A DNA stretch of 64,000 bases, taken from positions 43,183-107,182 of the forward strand of contig NZ_JAAIMM010000010.1 of assembly GCF_013300725.1 (NCBI RefSeq). The letters are read 5' to 3'. Under the pieces are notes generated by a model. It saw only the letters and a program-made list of their open reading frames with translations, was not told the origin of the DNA and ran no database searches. Position numbers and translations under genes: made by a program. Position 1 is the stretch's first letter, and the number at the start of each line of letters is the position of its first letter. Source of the stretch: Allocoprococcus comes. Lineage in GTDB: Bacteria > Bacillota > Clostridia > Lachnospirales > Lachnospiraceae. Below, one piece after another: positions 43,467 through 53,698 of the stretch.

Positions 43467-44903
43467 TTATAACGAATCCTTATTAGTACCTGTAACAATT
43501 TTAGAATCTCCACCGGATTTTGTGATCTCGAACATACTCACATGGCGTTCTCTCGCCAGGATCTCCATCGTTCTCGGTGAGCAGAAACCAGCCTGACAGC
43601 GTCCCATTCCGGCTCTTGTTCTGCGTTTCACCCCGTCCAGAGATTTGGCGCCGAGCGGTCTGTTGATCGCATCCATGATCTCACCCTCTGTAACCATTTC
43701 ACAGCGGCAGATAATATTTCCGTATTCCGGTTTCTCTTTGATCAGTTCCATTCTTTCTTCCCTGCTGAGTGTATTCGGATCCAGAACGCCCTTTCTTGTT
43801 GCGATAAAATCTTCTTTTTCTTCCAGATCCATTTTATCTTTGAGGATCTGTGCCACCATTTCTCCGATTGCCGGTGCACTGGTAAGTCCCGGTGATTCAA
43901 TGCCTGCACAGTCGATAAATCCTTTTGCATCCTCGACTTCCCCGATCAGGAACTCATGTCCGTCCTCATGTGCACGAAGTCCTGCAAAAGAAGTAATCAC
44001 CTGCCGGAGCGGAATATTTTTCACATTCATCTCTGCTCTCTCGATCACCTGATCCAGTCCTTCTCTTGTCGTATTGGTTCCTTCTTTATCTTCGATATCG
44101 ATTGCCGTTGGCCCAAGGATCAGATTACCGTGAACCGTCGGTGCAACCAGAATGCCTTTTCCATATTTTCCCGGAAGTGCAAAAATCGTCTTGCTCACAT
44201 GACTTCCCGCACTCTTATCAAGCAGACAGTAATCTCCTCTTCTAGGGGTAATGTGGATCTTCTTCTCACTTACCATATTATGAAGCCTGTCTGCATAGAC
44301 TCCGGCTGCATTTACCACGTACCTTGTCTGGAAAACCCCGTTATTTGTATGGATCTCCCAGCCCTCATCTATTGGTTTAAGATCCGTAACTTCCGTATCA
44401 AATTTGAACTCCACACCATTTACATTTGCATTCTCAGCCATTGCAATGTTCAGATTAAACGGACATACAATTCCGGCTGTCGGTGCATAAAGTGCGGCAT
44501 ACGCCTGATCGGAAATATTCGGTTCCATTTCTTTCAATTCCTCACGGTTAAGAATTCTTAACTCCTTAACACCATTTGCAACGCCTCGGTCATACAGTGC
44601 CTGAAGATTCGGCATATCCTCTTCATGCAGACATACAACCAGCGAGCCATTTTTCTTAAATGGGAAATCCAGATCCTTTGAAAGCTGTTCCATCATCTGA
44701 TTTCCCCTGACATTCAGTTTTGCCATCAGCGATCCTTCTGCCGCATCATAACCGGCATGGACAATTGCACTGTTTGCCTTGGAGGTACCACAGCATACAT
44801 CCTCTTCTTTTTCGATTACACATGCCTTCACTTTATAACGTGACAGCTCTCTTGCTGTTGCCGCACCGGATACTCCAGCCCCGATAATTATTACATCATA
44901 CAT
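43467..44903 (-). CDS. FAD-dependent glycerol-3-phosphate dehydrogenase-like protein (GlpA type)
   Basis: 478 aa. DAO-family N-terminus IIGAGVSGAATARELS with FAD-binding Gly-x-Gly-x-x-Gly, then the VIEKEEDVCCGTSKANS segment. A C-terminal BFD-like [2Fe-2S] domain supplies IICRCEMVTEGEI and GMGRCQAGFC (four Cys). Oxidises glycerol 3-phosphate to dihydroxyacetone phosphate. Start 44903 selected because AAGGAGTG lies about 9 nt upstream and the FAD motif normally begins within ten residues. An internal terminator-like hairpin lies 57 nt upstream, between glpF and this gene. Confidence 0.9.
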   Translation of the reverse strand: MYDVIIIGAGVSGAATARELSRYKVKACVIEKEEDVCCGTSKANSAIVHAGYDAAEGSLMAKLNVRGNQMMEQLSKDLDFPFKKNGSLVVCLHEEDMPNLQALYDRGVANGVKELRILNREELKEMEPNISDQAYAALYAPTAGIVCPFNLNIAMAENANVNGVEFKFDTEVTDLKPIDEGWEIHTNNGVFQTRYVVNAAGVYADRLHNMVSEKKIHITPRRGDYCLLDKSAGSHVSKTIFALPGKYGKGILVAPTVHGNLILGPTAIDIEDKEGTNTTREGLDQVIERAEMNVKNIPLRQVITSFAGLRAHEDGHEFLIGEVEDAKGFIDCAGIESPGLTSAPAIGEMVAQILKDKMDLEEKEDFIATRKGVLDPNTLSREERMELIKEKPEYGNIICRCEMVTEGEIMDAINRPLGAKSLDGVKRRTRAGMGRCQAGFCSPRTMEILARERHVSMFEITKSGGDSKIVTGTNKDSL

Positions 44904-44960
44904 TCCCAGATCACTCCTTAATAACTGTTTTTTCTTCCTGAACTTCCTGCTTATGAAAAA

Positions 44961-45009
44961 GAGCCTGCCAAGTAAACGCATTTCCCTATGCGGTTATCCT
45001 GTCAGGCTC
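44961..45009 (-). terminator. Internal terminator/attenuator between glpF and the dehydrogenase genes
   Basis: Minus strand: GAGCCTG (45003-45009) pairs with CAGGCTC (44961-44967), with inner pairing CGCA/TGCG, and is followed by TTTTTC. It lies in the middle of the operon, so it likely limits read-through into the dehydrogenase genes or is a target for GlpP. Confidence 0.75.
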
Positions 45010-45047
45010 TCTCATCTCATGCCATTACCATTTTCAATTCTGAATTT

Positions 45048-45761
45048 TTACCACGGAATTGCTCCATACAGTAATACTGCTGCGATTGCTCCGATGATTG
45101 GTCCGATGATCGGTACAACCAGACCGTATCCGAAGTTTGAATCACCTTTTCCTTTAATCGGAAGTACTGCGTGTGCAAGTCTTGGTCCAAGATCTCTTGC
45201 CGGGTTGATCGCATAACCGGTCAGTCCACCAAGTGACATACCTACTGATACGATAATTCCGAATACAAATAATTTGTCAACGCCTGTGGAAAGTCCTGTC
45301 ACGTTTCCAATTCCCTTGATCGCAAATACAAGGATAAATGTTCCAACTGCCTCACTGAAAATATTCAGTCCTGTGTTTGCAATTGAAGGTCCTGTACAGA
45401 ATACACCAAGCTTTGTTCCCGGATCTTCTGTTGCGTCAAACTGTCCTTTGAAAAGTAAATAAACGATACATCCGCCTACGAATGCTCCTGCGATCTGGGC
45501 GATGATATATCCAGGAACCATCGACCATGCAAAACTTCCGTCGACTGCAAGTGCGATCGTAAGTGCCGGATTAAAGGAAGCTCCTGAAGCCTCTCCGAAA
45601 ATAAATGCCGGAAGCAGAACTGCAAGACCCCAGGCAAATGTAATCTGAACCGCACCGGCACCTTTCATACCGGATTTGTTAAGGTTCACATTTGCTACTA
45701 CTCCATCTCCAAGAATAATAAGTATCATTGTTCCAAGAAACTCTGCTATATAAGGTAACAT
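45048..45761 (-). CDS. glpF: Glycerol uptake facilitator (aquaglyceroporin)
   Basis: 237 aa MIP family channel with six membrane helices and two half-helices. The first NPA box is in SFNPALTIA near 65, and the second is INPARDLGPR near 193; Asp after the second NPAR is the glyceroporin signature. Facilitates diffusion of glycerol across the membrane. Follows glpK by 60 nt. Confidence 0.95.
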   Translation of the reverse strand: MLPYIAEFLGTMILIILGDGVVANVNLNKSGMKGAGAVQITFAWGLAVLLPAFIFGEASGASFNPALTIALAVDGSFAWSMVPGYIIAQIAGAFVGGCIVYLLFKGQFDATEDPGTKLGVFCTGPSIANTGLNIFSEAVGTFILVFAIKGIGNVTGLSTGVDKLFVFGIIVSVGMSLGGLTGYAINPARDLGPRLAHAVLPIKGKGDSNFGYGLVVPIIGPIIGAIAAVLLYGAIPW

Positions 45762-45821
45762 AAAAAGTCCCCCTTTTCCTTATTCAATGTTCTGTTTTCA
45801 TTTCCTTTTTACTGTCAGAAT

Positions 45822-47333
<1,512 letters not shown>

Positions 47334-47454
47334 TTAATAAAAATCGCTGCTTTGCATGTTTTATAGTAAAGCGGATATTCTATGCCGCTTCGCTACTTAC
47401 TCATCCTCAAATACCTGTACTTTGTTTAAATATCTTACTCCTGTTACTTTTGTT

Positions 47455-48024
47455 TTACATTTTCCAGACTTCATGATTCGTAGATGAAACTGCGATCGCT
47501 CCAGCTGAAAGTGCCGCCATCACAGATTCTTTGTCCGAGATCAGACCGCCTGCAATGATCGGTGTCTTTGACATTTTACAGACTTTTCCGATCACCTTCG
47601 GCATCACACCCGGAAGTACTTCGATATAATCGGGCTTCACGGCGTGTTGTTGCTGCCTGATATTCTCATATGCCATTGAATCCAGAAGAAAATACCTTAG
47701 GACTGTGAACATCTTAAGTTCCTTCCCCCTTTTAATCAATGCGGCTTTTGTGGAAATTATTCCATCTGCTTCTGTATTTTTCCGGATAAAATCTACGACA
47801 ATTTCCTTACTGCTAAGACCGCTTATCAGATCTACATGAACCATCGCAACCTTCCCGGAATCTTTTATCTGTTGGACGATCTCACGGATCGAACAGACAT
47901 CTCCAAATAAAATAAATACAACCCGGATATCTTCCAAAGAACAGCAGATTTTCAAATCATCCATGTTCTTTACTGCTGCAATGATCGGATTCTCTTCTAC
48001 TGCTTCATGAAAAAAACTGCTCAT
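47455..48024 (-). CDS. glpP: Glycerol-3-phosphate-responsive antiterminator GlpP
   Basis: 189 aa. Starts with FFHEAVEENPIIAAVKN, the family N-terminus, followed by MVHVDLISGLSS near 78 and a C-terminal GGLISDKESVMAALSAGA phosphate-binding TIM-barrel-like end. GlpP binds glycerol 3-phosphate and leader RNA to prevent termination ahead of glp genes. ATG 48024 follows GAGGGGTG. It heads the cluster, 136 nt upstream of glpK, with its own promoter (48245-48273) and a leader terminator (48156-48199) that suggests autoregulation. Confidence 0.9.
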   Translation of the reverse strand: MSSFFHEAVEENPIIAAVKNMDDLKICCSLEDIRVVFILFGDVCSIREIVQQIKDSGKVAMVHVDLISGLSSKEIVVDFIRKNTEADGIISTKAALIKRGKELKMFTVLRYFLLDSMAYENIRQQQHAVKPDYIEVLPGVMPKVIGKVCKMSKTPIIAGGLISDKESVMAALSAGAIAVSSTNHEVWKM

Positions 48025-48155
48025 CTTTTCACCCCTCATAATATGATCGAGTAGGATGCTCCTGCCCGCTCTGTATACTTTGTACAGCATCTCACTTAGC
48101 AGCTCGATGATGTACATTCGCCAAATGCGGATCCTTCTACAAATACACAAAAAAA

Positions 48156-48199
48156 GAGCGCCTCTTGTAACAGCCTTTCGGCTGATATAACATTCGCTC
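48156..48199 (-). terminator. Leader terminator upstream of glpP (probable GlpP target)
   Basis: Minus strand: GAGCG/CGCTC outer stem, inner CAGCC-GAAA-GGCTG stem, then seven T (48149-48155). It lies between the promoter and glpP, with no gene ending before it, as expected of a conditional terminator. Confidence 0.85.
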
Positions 48200-48244
48200 T
48201 CCTGTCACGGCATCTTTCTTTAATTACCTTCCTAACATGGCTTC

Positions 48245-48273
48245 ACTATATCACATTGCACAATTATTTGCAA
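48245..48273 (-). promoter_or_regulatory. Promoter of the glp cluster
   Basis: Minus strand: TTGCAA (48268-48273), 17-nt spacer, TATAGT (48245-48250). The transcript would run through the terminator at 48156-48199 before glpP. Confidence 0.75.
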
Positions 48274-48389
48274 TTATTTTTTATAAAAATATACTTTTTG
48301 TATGGTTTCTACAAATTTTTCAGCTATATTCAGGTCTGTTATTTGGAAAAAGATGTTTTTCTTTATGCAACTTTTCCGTTACTTTACTG

Positions 48390-48430
48390 AAAAGTACCTC
48401 CAATCTCTCTTCCCGATTAGAGGTACTTTT
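48390..48430 (-). terminator. Terminator after the cysteine desulfidase gene
   Basis: A perfect 11-bp stem (48390-48400 with 48420-48430) plus inner pairing, ending in TTTT on either strand. It follows the cyuA-like stop by 10 nt on the minus strand. Confidence 0.8.
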
Positions 48431-48440
48431 GCTCTGTCTT

Positions 48441-49718
48441 CTATTTTCCTTTTTCCTGTAAAATATCTACAATTGTCTTCTCCGTTCCGATCATGCCCGG
48501 TGATGCGATCTCTCCCATATGACGCATGGTATCTTCCGGTGTAAATCCATTAATTCCATGAATATCATCAATAAAGATCTCATGCATAGCAAAATCAGCC
48601 GACTGAAATGCGGCATTTACTGCCACAACTCCTTTCATCGTACAACCCTTATTTCCGCCATGACAGATCATACCGGTAATACTGCTGGACATATTGTTGA
48701 TGGTTCTTGCCATTGCATGCTCATCACCTCCATGAAGGAAAACAAGTGCACACGCCATTCCTGTACCTGCAGCAATACCGCAACCACAGAAAGCAGAAAG
48801 CTTACCGGAGTACTCTTTGATATACATGCAGATAAGATAGCTTAATGCAGTGGCACGATATAAGGTTTCATCGCTTAATCCGCGAATCTTGCACACGCCG
48901 TAAAGAGGCATGGTTGCAATGATTCCATGTGCCCCGGAACCTGTAATGCTCATGGCCGGTCTGTCAAGTCCGATCACACGGGCCTCGATTGCCGCATTGC
49001 AAAGTAAAGATGCTGTCTTTAACTCATCATCTGAAATAATCTTTCCGCCATTTTTCTCAAGCAGATACCGTGCATAGGTTGTCCTCGGATTCTGGATTCC
49101 TTCCTCAAAAAGAGCATAGTTCATCTCATAGGCAGCCTTGATAAATTCAATTTCCTCTGCCGGAACCTCTTTTGCGTATTCGTAAATCTGTTTTAATGTG
49201 TAATTGTGGATCAGTGGTTTTTCTTCTTGACCGCCTTCCACAGAAGCCTCTTCTTTCTCAAGAATCACTTCTCCATTTACCTCAATACGAACAATATTCG
49301 TATGTGCATCGCGTATCCGAACCACTGCCTCTCCAGCTGTTGTCTTTACACGGGCTTCGATAAAAATACGGCTTGTGATCTCACTCATTTTTACAACGAT
49401 TTTTCCGTCTTTTACCAATTTTTCTGCTGCTACATTGTCAGCTTCTGTTACATCAGCAAGACTCTCCAACTCTTTCTCCGGTTTCCCTGCTACGACTCCA
49501 AGAGCTGCTGCGTATTCATTCCCGTAAAAACGACTGTTCGGAATACCACATGTATATGCATTTTTATACATACCGCTGTTCAGCAAAAGCGTAACCTGTT
49601 CCAGTTCTCCCGGAACATAGGATTTTGCTTTTGAAACCGCATATGCGATCGCTCCAGGCTCGGTTACCCCAAGAGCCGGACGCATATCATCTTTGATTAA
49701 TTGTGTTAATTCATGCAT
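48441..49718 (-). CDS. cyuA: L-cysteine desulfidase / serine dehydratase-alpha family protein (CyuA/YhaM, UPF0597)
   Basis: 425 aa. Begins ALGVTEPGAIAYAVSKAK, the UPF0597 signature. Cys residues in positions expected for a [4Fe-4S] cluster are seen in LLCNAAIEA, GCGIAAGTG and MICHGGNKGC. Members such as E. coli YhaM/CyuA degrade cysteine to pyruvate, ammonia and sulfide under anaerobic conditions. Monocistronic, with a clear terminator. No cysteine-responsive regulator is adjacent. Confidence 0.9.
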   Translation of the reverse strand: MHELTQLIKDDMRPALGVTEPGAIAYAVSKAKSYVPGELEQVTLLLNSGMYKNAYTCGIPNSRFYGNEYAAALGVVAGKPEKELESLADVTEADNVAAEKLVKDGKIVVKMSEITSRIFIEARVKTTAGEAVVRIRDAHTNIVRIEVNGEVILEKEEASVEGGQEEKPLIHNYTLKQIYEYAKEVPAEEIEFIKAAYEMNYALFEEGIQNPRTTYARYLLEKNGGKIISDDELKTASLLCNAAIEARVIGLDRPAMSITGSGAHGIIATMPLYGVCKIRGLSDETLYRATALSYLICMYIKEYSGKLSAFCGCGIAAGTGMACALVFLHGGDEHAMARTINNMSSSITGMICHGGNKGCTMKGVVAVNAAFQSADFAMHEIFIDDIHGINGFTPEDTMRHMGEIASPGMIGTEKTIVDILQEKGK

Positions 49719-49794
49719 TTTCTTTTTCTCCTAATCAGATATTCAGATTATTGACTCCTTCAATGCCACTTCCATTGTAACAGAGCTAAATGCA

Positions 49795-50023
49795 TTATTC
49801 TACCTGATGACAGGCTACATAATGTTCATTTCCTACATTTCTGAAGATTGGTCTTTCTTCATGACAACGTTTTGTAGCATATGGACATCTGGATGCAAAT
49901 TTACATCCAACCGGTCCTTCTCCAGGAATATTCGAAATCTTTTGCTGTCACCGGACTTCCGTCTGACCATTTTGCATTTTTTCTCAAATGGAATGTATAT
50001 GTTTTTCCGTCCTCTGAAACATC
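49795..50023 (-). pseudogene. Fused remnants of a peptide-binding protein and a DppD/OppD-type ATPase
   Basis: On the minus strand 50023 to about 49935 reads DVSEDGKTYTFHLRKN...WSDGSPVTAKDFEYSW, the diagnostic segment of a family 5 peptide-binding protein. It then changes frame near 49921-49936 and continues as IPGEGPVGCKFASRCPYA and RCHEERPIF to a stop at 49795, the Cys-rich C-terminus of a DppD/OppD ATPase. The rest of both genes is missing. This is a deletion scar joining two genes of a former dipeptide ABC operon. Confidence 0.8.
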
Positions 50024-50124
50024 CTTTTTTGAGTTTCGTTTTACGAAAAAGATTTTTCCGCGTTTTTACTCACAGTATAATTATTACTGTCAGTATAATT
50101 TATTTTGTATATTATGTCAAAATA

Positions 50125-50153
50125 TTGACACGCCCCATTTGTTACTTTATAAT
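50125..50153 (+). promoter_or_regulatory. Consensus promoter of the D-aminopeptidase gene
   Basis: Perfect TTGACA (50125-50130), 17 nt, perfect TATAAT (50148-50153), 69 nt before the start codon. Upstream at 50072-50090 an imperfect dyad ACAGTA/TACTGT could be an operator, for example for the XRE-cupin regulator downstream. Confidence 0.85.
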
Positions 50154-50221
50154 ATTTTAACAACTGTATGTTTTGTTTTTCTATAAGAAAACAAATAAAT
50201 TACATAAAGGAGGATTTTCTT

Positions 50222-51076
50222 ATGAAGAAAGCACTAAAAATCTACATTTCTGTAGACATGGAAGGAATGGCAGGTATCACTTCTCCATCTCAGGAACGCG
50301 ATGAGGTTCCTTCCTTCCGCCGCGCTTTACACAATCAGGTACGCTGGATCATCGAAGGAATTCATGCTTCCTCCAGAAATGATGAAATCGGGGAAATCAC
50401 CATTTCTGATTCTCACGGAAGCGGAACGAACCTTTCTTATGATGAACTTTGCCAGATGGATGAACGTATCAGCTTAGTAAGCGGTTCTCCAAGAAGACAG
50501 TACATGATGTCTTGCCTGGATGAAACCTACGATGTTGTATTCCTTGCCGGATATCATGCCGGTTCGGGAGAAGATTTCGCCAATATGGATCACAGCTTCT
50601 ACGGAAGAGTTGTTTCCAGCCTTAAAATCAACGGAGCCTATATGAACGAAAGTACAACGAACGCAGCACTTGCTGCTTCTTATAAGGTTCCGGTCGGTCT
50701 TATCATCGGTGATTCCGGCCTTCACAAACAGCTTATAGACAAAGAAATGATGCCATGGGTAAAATTCGTAACAACTAAAGAAGCGTTGTCACGCTATGCA
50801 GCAAAATTCCCACCACAAAAAGTTCTCAGGGAAAATACGATTTCTGCAGTAAAAGAAGTTCTTGATTCCGATTTAAGCAAAATTCCTTTATACGAAGTTG
50901 CGACTCCGATCAAGCTGGGATTTGAATTTAAATCAACAGCAATGGCCGACACCGTTGCACAAATTCCTCGCATGAAACGCTTAAGCGGTACAGAAGTAGA
51001 AATCATATGCGATGATATGCATGAATTAGAATGTGGTATCTCTGCAATTACCGGTCTTGCAGGAACATCTAACTAA
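50222..51076 (+). CDS. M55 family D-aminopeptidase (DppA-like)
   Basis: 284 aa. Family motifs: YISVDMEGMAG (9-19) with the zinc Asp/Glu, ISDSHGSG near 64, and AGYHAG near 120. Bacillus DppA removes D-amino acids from peptides such as D-Ala-D-Ala and forms a decameric ring. Here the normally adjoining dipeptide transporter genes are reduced to remnants (49795-50023). ATG follows AAAGGAGG. The frame stays open for 48 codons beyond the stop (see 51077-51223). Confidence 0.9.
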   Translation: MKKALKIYISVDMEGMAGITSPSQERDEVPSFRRALHNQVRWIIEGIHASSRNDEIGEITISDSHGSGTNLSYDELCQMDERISLVSGSPRRQYMMSCLDETYDVVFLAGYHAGSGEDFANMDHSFYGRVVSSLKINGAYMNESTTNAALAASYKVPVGLIIGDSGLHKQLIDKEMMPWVKFVTTKEALSRYAAKFPPQKVLRENTISAVKEVLDSDLSKIPLYEVATPIKLGFEFKSTAMADTVAQIPRMKRLSGTEVEIICDDMHELECGISAITGLAGTSN

Positions 51077-51223
51077 ACACCTGTTTATCATCCATTCTAC
51101 TCTTCGATCGAAGAAAATGGACGTGTTATCATTGATCATCAATTAGATTGTGATGAAAACGGACGCTATTCAATCAATTTTTCTTTGAAAAATCAATCAA
51201 AAACCGCTAGTTTTTATACTTGA
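51077..51223 (+). pseudogene. In-frame open stretch after the D-aminopeptidase stop
   Basis: 48 sense codons follow the TAA of the preceding gene in the same frame before a TGA. The product (YHPFYSSIEENGR, then DENGRYSINFSLKN) looks like genuine protein sequence but has no start codon of its own or ribosome binding site. It is probably a C-terminal fragment of a lost gene. I do not recognise the family. Confidence 0.45.
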
Positions 51224-51246
51224 ATTGCGAAAGGAGGAGTGGGACC

Positions 51247-51840
51247 ATGTATGGACGCCGAATTCGCGAAATGCGAAAAAGAAGAGGACTCACGCTCAAA
51301 GAGGTAGCTGAAGCTACCGGATACACAATAGGTCATATATCACAAATTGAAAGAGATTTAAAATCTCCTTCACTCGTAGCACTTAGAAAAATTGCAGCCT
51401 GCTTAAAATGTTCAGAAGTATGGTTGATCATGGATGACTCCGAACTCTCTGCCAAGTCATCTGAAGAAGGGAAGAAATCAAAGGAATCTTATTTGATGAG
51501 AAAAGAGAACCGAATTCCAATGAAAATCCCGGAAATCGATGTTTCCTACTCTATTTTTACACCTTCTAAACTTCCGAACGCACAAGAAGCACAAATGACC
51601 GGACTCATCGTGAGATTAAAGCCTAACACCTGGGTGACTGAGAAAATGATTTCACATGGTAATTACGACGAAAGTCTCCTGCTCCTCAAAGGGGAATTAG
51701 AACTCCGCATCGATAACAGCACTTATATGATCTACGAGGGCGACAGTTTCTATATCCCTAAAAATTGTTTACATAACTACCTGAATACCTCAAATGAAGA
51801 AGCGACTATAATAGTTTACTTTTCACAATTAGTTTATTAA
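51247..51840 (+). CDS. XRE-family regulator with C-terminal cupin domain
   Basis: 197 aa. N-terminal HTH: GRRIREMRKRRGLTLKEVAE, then GYTIGHISQIERDLKSPS (residues about 3-45). C-terminal cupin_2 barrel from about 115, with ESLLLLKGELELRIDN and GDSFYIPKNCLHNYLN. This class controls amino-acid or polyamine/peptide catabolic genes in response to a small ligand. ATG 51247 is preceded by AGGAGG; the upstream ATG-like start at 51220 has none. Likely regulator of the neighbouring D-peptide genes. Confidence 0.88.
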   Translation: MYGRRIREMRKRRGLTLKEVAEATGYTIGHISQIERDLKSPSLVALRKIAACLKCSEVWLIMDDSELSAKSSEEGKKSKESYLMRKENRIPMKIPEIDVSYSIFTPSKLPNAQEAQMTGLIVRLKPNTWVTEKMISHGNYDESLLLLKGELELRIDNSTYMIYEGDSFYIPKNCLHNYLNTSNEEATIIVYFSQLVY

Positions 51841-51878
51841 GGAAAACACGATTATGAAATATATTATTGAATCTGAAA

Positions 51879-52092
51879 GAAATCACCAAATGTGGCGGTG
51901 TTGTGGTACTGAATGCCTGCAGTATCATTAACGCAGATGCCGGAATATCCTTTCGACATTCTGTCCGGCGGTCACGCAGATATTCCGGACTTCCTGCAGG
52001 ATATGAAAGAACATAATTATTCAGATGAACGGATTTCTCTGCTTGCAGGCAAAAACTGGCTTTATGCATTCGAAAAAATTCTAAAAAAATAG
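51879..52092 (+). pseudogene. Remnant of an M19 (renal-type) dipeptidase
   Basis: From 51879 one frame reads EITKCGGVVVLNACSII, like the (I/L)AKxGGVVxIN segment of M19 membrane dipeptidases. After a frame change near 51935 the next frame reads SGGHADIPDFLQDMKEH and LLAGKNWLYAFEKILKK to a TAG at 52090-52092, like the family C-terminus (DIPKFxxALxxRGY, GNxLRVxE). The central catalytic part is missing. Confidence 0.7.
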
Positions 52093-52116
52093 TTTATTAG
52101 AAGGAGTATTTTTGTA

Positions 52117-53655
52117 ATGAATTCAAATATGACAGAACAATTAGATCAGCTTTTCCGTATGTGGGATCGCGGTCTTTGCCCTGGCGCTCAGGTATTGATT
52201 CGCCAGCACGGTAAACCTCTTTACGAAAAATGTTTTGGATATGGAAATCTTGAAAATAAATTAAAAATCCATAAAGAAAGTATTTTCCATGTCGCATCGA
52301 TTTCCAAAGAATTTACTGTTATGTCTATTCTTCTTCTTTGGAAAGAAGGAAAACTTGATTTAGAAGACGACATCAGGAAATATTTAAATGAATATATCAA
52401 CATTGAAACACCGATTACGATCCGCCAGATGATGAATAATGTCAGCGGACTTCGCGACCAGTGGGAACTCTTATTTTTACGCGGCATCAAGATCAACGAT
52501 CAGATTGACATGGATGATATCAATACAACGATAGCTCTTCAGAAATCGTTGAACTTTGAACCGCAGTCACAGTATTTATACAGTAACACCGGTTTCCACT
52601 TATTGGCACTTATCGTTGAAAAGCTGTCGCAAATGAGCTTCCCGCAATTTGTAAAAGAACGTATTTTCAATCCACTCGGAATGACACATTCTTTTGTTCG
52701 TGAAAGCTTTACACAGATTGTTCCGGATCTTACTTACTCTTACCAGGACGAAGGTGATGATACTTTCTACTATAATCCACTGAACTACGCACTTTACGGA
52801 CCAACCTCTGTAAATACCTGTGCTTCCGACCTCTGCAAAGTATTAGATGAGTACATTCATCCAAATGTGATCGATCCTGAAATTATCGAGCTTATGAAGA
52901 AACCTGTCCTTCTCAGCAATGGCAAAACGGCTGAATACTGCGGCGGACTTATGACCCATAAGCTTCATGGTCTGGATGTATTCGGACATGGCGGTGCCGA
53001 TGCTGCATACCGTGGTGAAATTATTTGCATTCCGGAAAAAGAACTGGAGCTTGTACTGATCAGTAACACCACAACTTACGCAATGTCTAAGCTTGCCGAT
53101 AAAGCTGCCTGCATCGTACTCGGATTACCGGATTGTACCGAACCAGCCGTGCCGGAACATGAAAATGCACCTGCCCGCAGCGGTGTATTCCTGACAGCAC
53201 TTCCGGATGATCCAATGTTTGTTGATATCACAGAGCAAAACGGTACCTTCTATATGCAAAGAGAATGGTGCCGCACAGCGCTGGTAAAAGAAGAGGATGG
53301 CGGTTATCGCATTGGTTCATTAGATGAAAAGATCTATTTCACAGATAATGGAATCCTTTATCGGCTTCCTGGCCGTGTACTTACATTGACCCCTGCCAAA
53401 CCGGCAGATCCGGCACTTTTCCAGGAAGGAACCTATTACAACGATGAAACCGATTCCTTCATGAAATTAGTGAAAGTTGAAAATACATGCGAAATCCATA
53501 TGCGTCGTCATGGGAAAACAACACTTTACCAATCAGGATCAGGAAGTATTATCTTCCGAATGGATGCAAATCTTGTAATGTATGTAAAAGCTGAAAATGA
53601 TACCATCATTATGGATGGTGGCCGTATAAAGCATATCATTTACCAAAAACAATAA
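52117..53655 (+). CDS. Serine beta-lactamase-fold hydrolase, D-aminopeptidase-like
   Basis: 512 aa. Penicillin-binding/class C beta-lactamase motifs are present: SISK at 61-64 (nucleophile Ser61, Lys64), YSN at 155-157 and HGG at 291-293. The C-terminal 160 residues form an extra beta-rich domain like domains B/C of Ochrobactrum D-aminopeptidase (about 520 aa). No signal peptide is visible, so it acts in the cytoplasm, which argues for peptide hydrolysis rather than antibiotic resistance. Position next to an M55 D-aminopeptidase and dipeptidase remnants supports a role in D-amino-acid peptide use. Confidence 0.82.
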   Translation: MNSNMTEQLDQLFRMWDRGLCPGAQVLIRQHGKPLYEKCFGYGNLENKLKIHKESIFHVASISKEFTVMSILLLWKEGKLDLEDDIRKYLNEYINIETPITIRQMMNNVSGLRDQWELLFLRGIKINDQIDMDDINTTIALQKSLNFEPQSQYLYSNTGFHLLALIVEKLSQMSFPQFVKERIFNPLGMTHSFVRESFTQIVPDLTYSYQDEGDDTFYYNPLNYALYGPTSVNTCASDLCKVLDEYIHPNVIDPEIIELMKKPVLLSNGKTAEYCGGLMTHKLHGLDVFGHGGADAAYRGEIICIPEKELELVLISNTTTYAMSKLADKAACIVLGLPDCTEPAVPEHENAPARSGVFLTALPDDPMFVDITEQNGTFYMQREWCRTALVKEEDGGYRIGSLDEKIYFTDNGILYRLPGRVLTLTPAKPADPALFQEGTYYNDETDSFMKLVKVENTCEIHMRRHGKTTLYQSGSGSIIFRMDANLVMYVKAENDTIIMDGGRIKHIIYQKQ

Positions 53656-53698
53656 ATTAACAGGAGCACATCACTTTTGATGTGCTCTTTTACATTTT

